A stretch of DNA of 64,000 bases from the NCBI RefSeq assembly GCF_019834675.1, contig NZ_JABUBU010000004.1, positions 1 to 64,000 of the forward strand, given 5' to 3'. A program made the translations under genes and the position numbers. Below, piece after piece: positions 61,707 to 64,000 of the stretch. Position 1 is the first letter of the stretch; each line of letters starts with the position of its first letter. The DNA is from Rhodococcoides corynebacterioides (GTDB lineage Bacteria > Actinomycetota > Actinomycetes > Mycobacteriales > Mycobacteriaceae). The notes beneath the pieces were generated by a model. That model saw only the letters and a program-made list of their open reading frames with translations. It ran no database searches and was not told the DNA's origin.

Positions 61707-64000
61707 ATGAGCACCGACCAGTCCCGCCCCGGCTATCCCCGCGTGGCGTACGAGACCGGCGACGGCAGCGTCCGGTTCCCGCACCTCGAGCAGCAGGTCC
61801 TCGCCCGCTGGGACGCGGACGGTACGTTCCGCGCGTCGGTCGAGGCCCGCGCCGACGCCGACGAGTACGTCTTCTACGACGGTCCGCCCTTCGCCAACGG
61901 GCTCCCGCACTACGGCCACCTGCTGACGGGGTACGTCAAGGACCTCGTTCCGCGCTTCCAGACCATGCGCGGCAAGAAGGTCGAGCGGCGGTTCGGCTGG
62001 GACTGCCACGGGCTGCCGGCGGAGCTCGAGGCGGAGAAGCAGCTCGGCATCACCGACAAGAGCCAGATCGACACGATGGGGCTCGCCGAGTTCAACGCGT
62101 ACTGCAAGCAGTCGGTGCTGCGCTACACCGGTGAGTGGCGCGACTACGTCACCCGTCAGGCGCGGTGGGTGGACTTCGACAACGACTACAAGACGCTCGA
62201 CCTCGACTTCATGGAGTCGGTCATGTGGGCGTTCCGGGAGCTTTACGACAAGGGTCTGATCTACCAGGGCTTCCGAGTCCTGCCGTACAGCTGGTACGAG
62301 CAGACGCCGCTGTCGAACCAGGAGACCCGGCTCGACGACGCCTACAAGATGCGTCAGGATCCGGCGGTCACCGTGCGCATGACCCTGTCCGCACCCGGCT
62401 CGCCGCTGGACGGGGCGGACGCGTTGATCTGGACGACGACGCCGTGGACGGTGCCGTCGAACCTCGCGACGGCCGTCCGTCCGGACATCGAGTACGTCCA
62501 GATCGAGGACGGCGAGGGTGGCCGCGTCGTGCTCGCCAAGGACCGGCTGGCGCACTACGCGCGGGAGTTCGGCGAGTCGCCCACCGTGGTGTCCGAGCAC
62601 ACCGGCGCCGATCTGGTCGGGTTGGCCTACACACCCCCGTTCGATTTCTTCCTCGGACATCCGAACGCGCATCGCGTGCTGTCCGCGGACTACGTGACCA
62701 CGGACTCGGGTACCGGAATCGTCCACCTCGCACCGGCTTTCGGTGAGGAGGACATGGACGTCGCCACGGCCAACGGCATCGAGGTGGTGCAGCCGCTCGA
62801 CGCCGGCGGCAAGTTCACCGCGATGGTGCCGCCCTACGAGGGACTGATGATCTTCGACGCCAACCCGGTGATCATCAAGGACCTCAAGGCCGCCGGAAAG
62901 CTGGTGCGGCACGAGACCATCGAGCACTCCTATCCGCACAGCTGGCGGTCCGGTCAGCCGCTGATCTACATGGCGGTGCCGTCGTGGTTCGTGTCGGTGA
63001 CGCGCTTCCGCGACCGCATGGTGGAGCTCAACCAGGACATCACCTGGGTGCCGGAGCACATCCGCGACGGTCAGTTCGGCAAGTGGCTCGAGGGTGCCCG
63101 CGACTGGAACATCAGCCGGAACCGGTACTGGGGCAGTCCGATTCCGGTGTGGGTGTCCGACGACCCCGCCTACCCACGGACCGACGTGTACGGCAGTCTC
63201 GACGAACTCGAGGCGGACTTCGGCGTGCGTCCGACCGATCTGCACCGGCCGTTCGTCGACGAGCTGACTCGTCCCAACCCGGACGACCCGACGGGCCGCT
63301 CCACCATGCGCCGCGTTCCGGAGGTGCTGGACTGCTGGTTCGAATCGGGGTCGATGCCGTTCGCCCAGGTGCACTACCCGTTCGAGAACAAGGACTGGTT
63401 CGACGGGACGGGCGGCGAGCCGGGCCACAACCCGGGCGACTTCATCGTCGAGTACAACGGCCAGACCCGCGGATGGTTCTACACCCTGCACGTGTTGGCG
63501 ACGGCCCTGTTCGATCGTCCGGCGTTCCGCACGGTCGCCGCACACGGCATCGTGCTGGGCGAGGACGGGCTCAAGATGAGCAAGTCCAAGGGCAACTACC
63601 CGGACGTCAACGAGGTGTTCGACCGCGACGGTTCCGACGCCATGCGGTGGTTCCTCATGTCCTCGCCGATCCTGCGCGGCGGCAACCTGGTGGTCACCGA
63701 GCAGGGCATCCGCGAGGGCGTGCGGCAGGCGCTGCTGCCGATGTGGAACGCGTGGAGCTTTCTGCAGCTCTACGCCTCGACGCCGGGGACGTGGCGGACC
63801 GATTCGACGCACGTGCTCGACCGGTACGTGTTGGCCAAGCTCGCCGAGAGCACCCGCGTCATCACCGACGCGCTCGAGGCGGTGGACATCGCGGGCGCGT
63901 GCGACGAGCTGCGACTGTTCTGCGACGCCCTCACCAACTGGTACGTGCGCCGGTCGCGGCAGCGTTTCTGGGACGAGGACGCCGACGCGATCGACACCCT
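61707..64000 (+). CDS. ileS: Isoleucyl-tRNA synthetase (5' part, runs off window)
   Basis: At least 764 residues are present and the frame is open at the right edge. It is a class I synthetase: HIGH-type motif PHYGHLL near residue 70, GWDCHGLP shortly after, editing-domain (CP1) [21 protein letters not shown], and KMSKSKGN near residue 625. It charges tRNA-Ile and edits valine. The long eukaryote-like N-terminal form (start [13 protein letters not shown]) is typical of actinobacteria and confers relative mupirocin tolerance in some. ACAGGAG precedes the ATG and is controlled by the T-box. Confidence 0.97.
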   Translation, partial: MSTDQSRPGYPRVAYETGDGSVRFPHLEQQVLARWDADGTFRASVEARADADEYVFYDGPPFANGLPHYGHLLTGYVKDLVPRFQTMRGKKVERRFGWDCHGLPAELEAEKQLGITDKSQIDTMGLAEFNAYCKQSVLRYTGEWRDYVTRQARWVDFDNDYKTLDLDFMESVMWAFRELYDKGLIYQGFRVLPYSWYEQTPLSNQETRLDDAYKMRQDPAVTVRMTLSAPGSPLDGADALIWTTTPWTVPSNLATAVRPDIEYVQIEDGEGGRVVLAKDRLAHYAREFGESPTVVSEHTGADLVGLAYTPPFDFFLGHPNAHRVLSADYVTTDSGTGIVHLAPAFGEEDMDVATANGIEVVQPLDAGGKFTAMVPPYEGLMIFDANPVIIKDLKAAGKLVRHETIEHSYPHSWRSGQPLIYMAVPSWFVSVTRFRDRMVELNQDITWVPEHIRDGQFGKWLEGARDWNISRNRYWGSPIPVWVSDDPAYPRTDVYGSLDELEADFGVRPTDLHRPFVDELTRPNPDDPTGRSTMRRVPEVLDCWFESGSMPFAQVHYPFENKDWFDGTGGEPGHNPGDFIVEYNGQTRGWFYTLHVLATALFDRPAFRTVAAHGIVLGEDGLKMSKSKGNYPDVNEVFDRDGSDAMRWFLMSSPILRGGNLVVTEQGIREGVRQALLPMWNAWSFLQLYASTPGTWRTDSTHVLDRYVLAKLAESTRVITDALEAVDIAGACDELRLFCDALTNWYVRRSRQRFWDEDADAIDT

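Overview
The window is chromosomal DNA from a high-GC actinobacterium of the mycolic-acid group, most likely Rhodococcus or a close Nocardiaceae relative. Gene order follows the Mycobacterium tuberculosis Rv2196 to Rv2144c block almost gene for gene. Differences are an embedded carotenoid cluster, an extra ROK glucokinase, and no PE/PPE genes or transposase. Coding density is very high, most stacked genes overlap by 4 bp (ATGA or GTGA), and many start codons sit 6-8 nt after a TANNNT -10 box, which indicates leaderless mRNAs. I saw no tRNA, rRNA, CRISPR array or insertion sequence.

Layout: (1) 1-889, non-coding tandem repeats. (2) 890-5427 (minus), respiratory genes ctaE-qcrC-qcrA-qcrB. (3) 5705-9833, a hypothetical protein, trpD, a stand-alone Lrp/AsnC ligand-binding domain, a DEDDh exonuclease/GIY-YIG protein and a small four-cysteine protein. 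(4) 9950-13337, a c-di-AMP (ydaO-type) riboswitch, two secreted NlpC/P60 hydrolases and a lipoprotein metallopeptidase. (5) 13355-24321, envelope lipid and central metabolism: PimB-like mannosyltransferase, FadD15-like acyl-CoA ligase, two SRPBCC proteins, an ArsA-like ATPase, ROK kinase, acyltransferase, GT87 mannosyltransferase, exoribonuclease AS and class II DAHP synthase. (6) 24373-26832, PknL with four PASTA repeats and its neighbour, the Rv2175c-type DNA-binding protein. (7) 26904-38034, carotenoid genes (crtB, crtI, GGPP synthase, CruG-like glycosyltransferase, CruF-like hydratase, CrtO-like ketolase) interleaved with mptA, metF and lppM. (8) 38031-40084, GNAT protein, a HEPN protein behind a perfect SOS box, and a DUF3040 membrane protein. 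(9) 40621-61431, the dcw cell-wall and division cluster from mraZ to wag31. (10) 61470-64000, a T-box leader and the 5' part of ileS.

How the parts work together: the dcw genes make lipid II (MurE, MurF, MraY, MurD, MurG, MurC) and build the divisome and polar growth machinery (FtsL-like, FtsI, FtsW, FtsQ, FtsZ, SepF, YggT, Wag31). PknL and its partner, the NlpC/P60 hydrolases and the mannosyltransferases act on the same envelope. The carotenoid block has enzymes for geranylgeranyl-PP, phytoene, lycopene, C-1' hydration, ketolation and glycosylation but no lycopene cyclase, so a cyclase is expected elsewhere if the product is a keto-gamma-carotene glycoside of the kind known from rhodococci.

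Most unusual signals: an exact LexA-type box directly before a 32-codon ORF and a HEPN gene; a 113/164-bp tandem array after qcrB; a duplicated 39-bp element in the rsmH leader that resembles the mraW RNA motif; MraZ direct repeats overlapping the dcw promoter; and an ArsA-like ATPase with arginine in place of the Walker A lysine.
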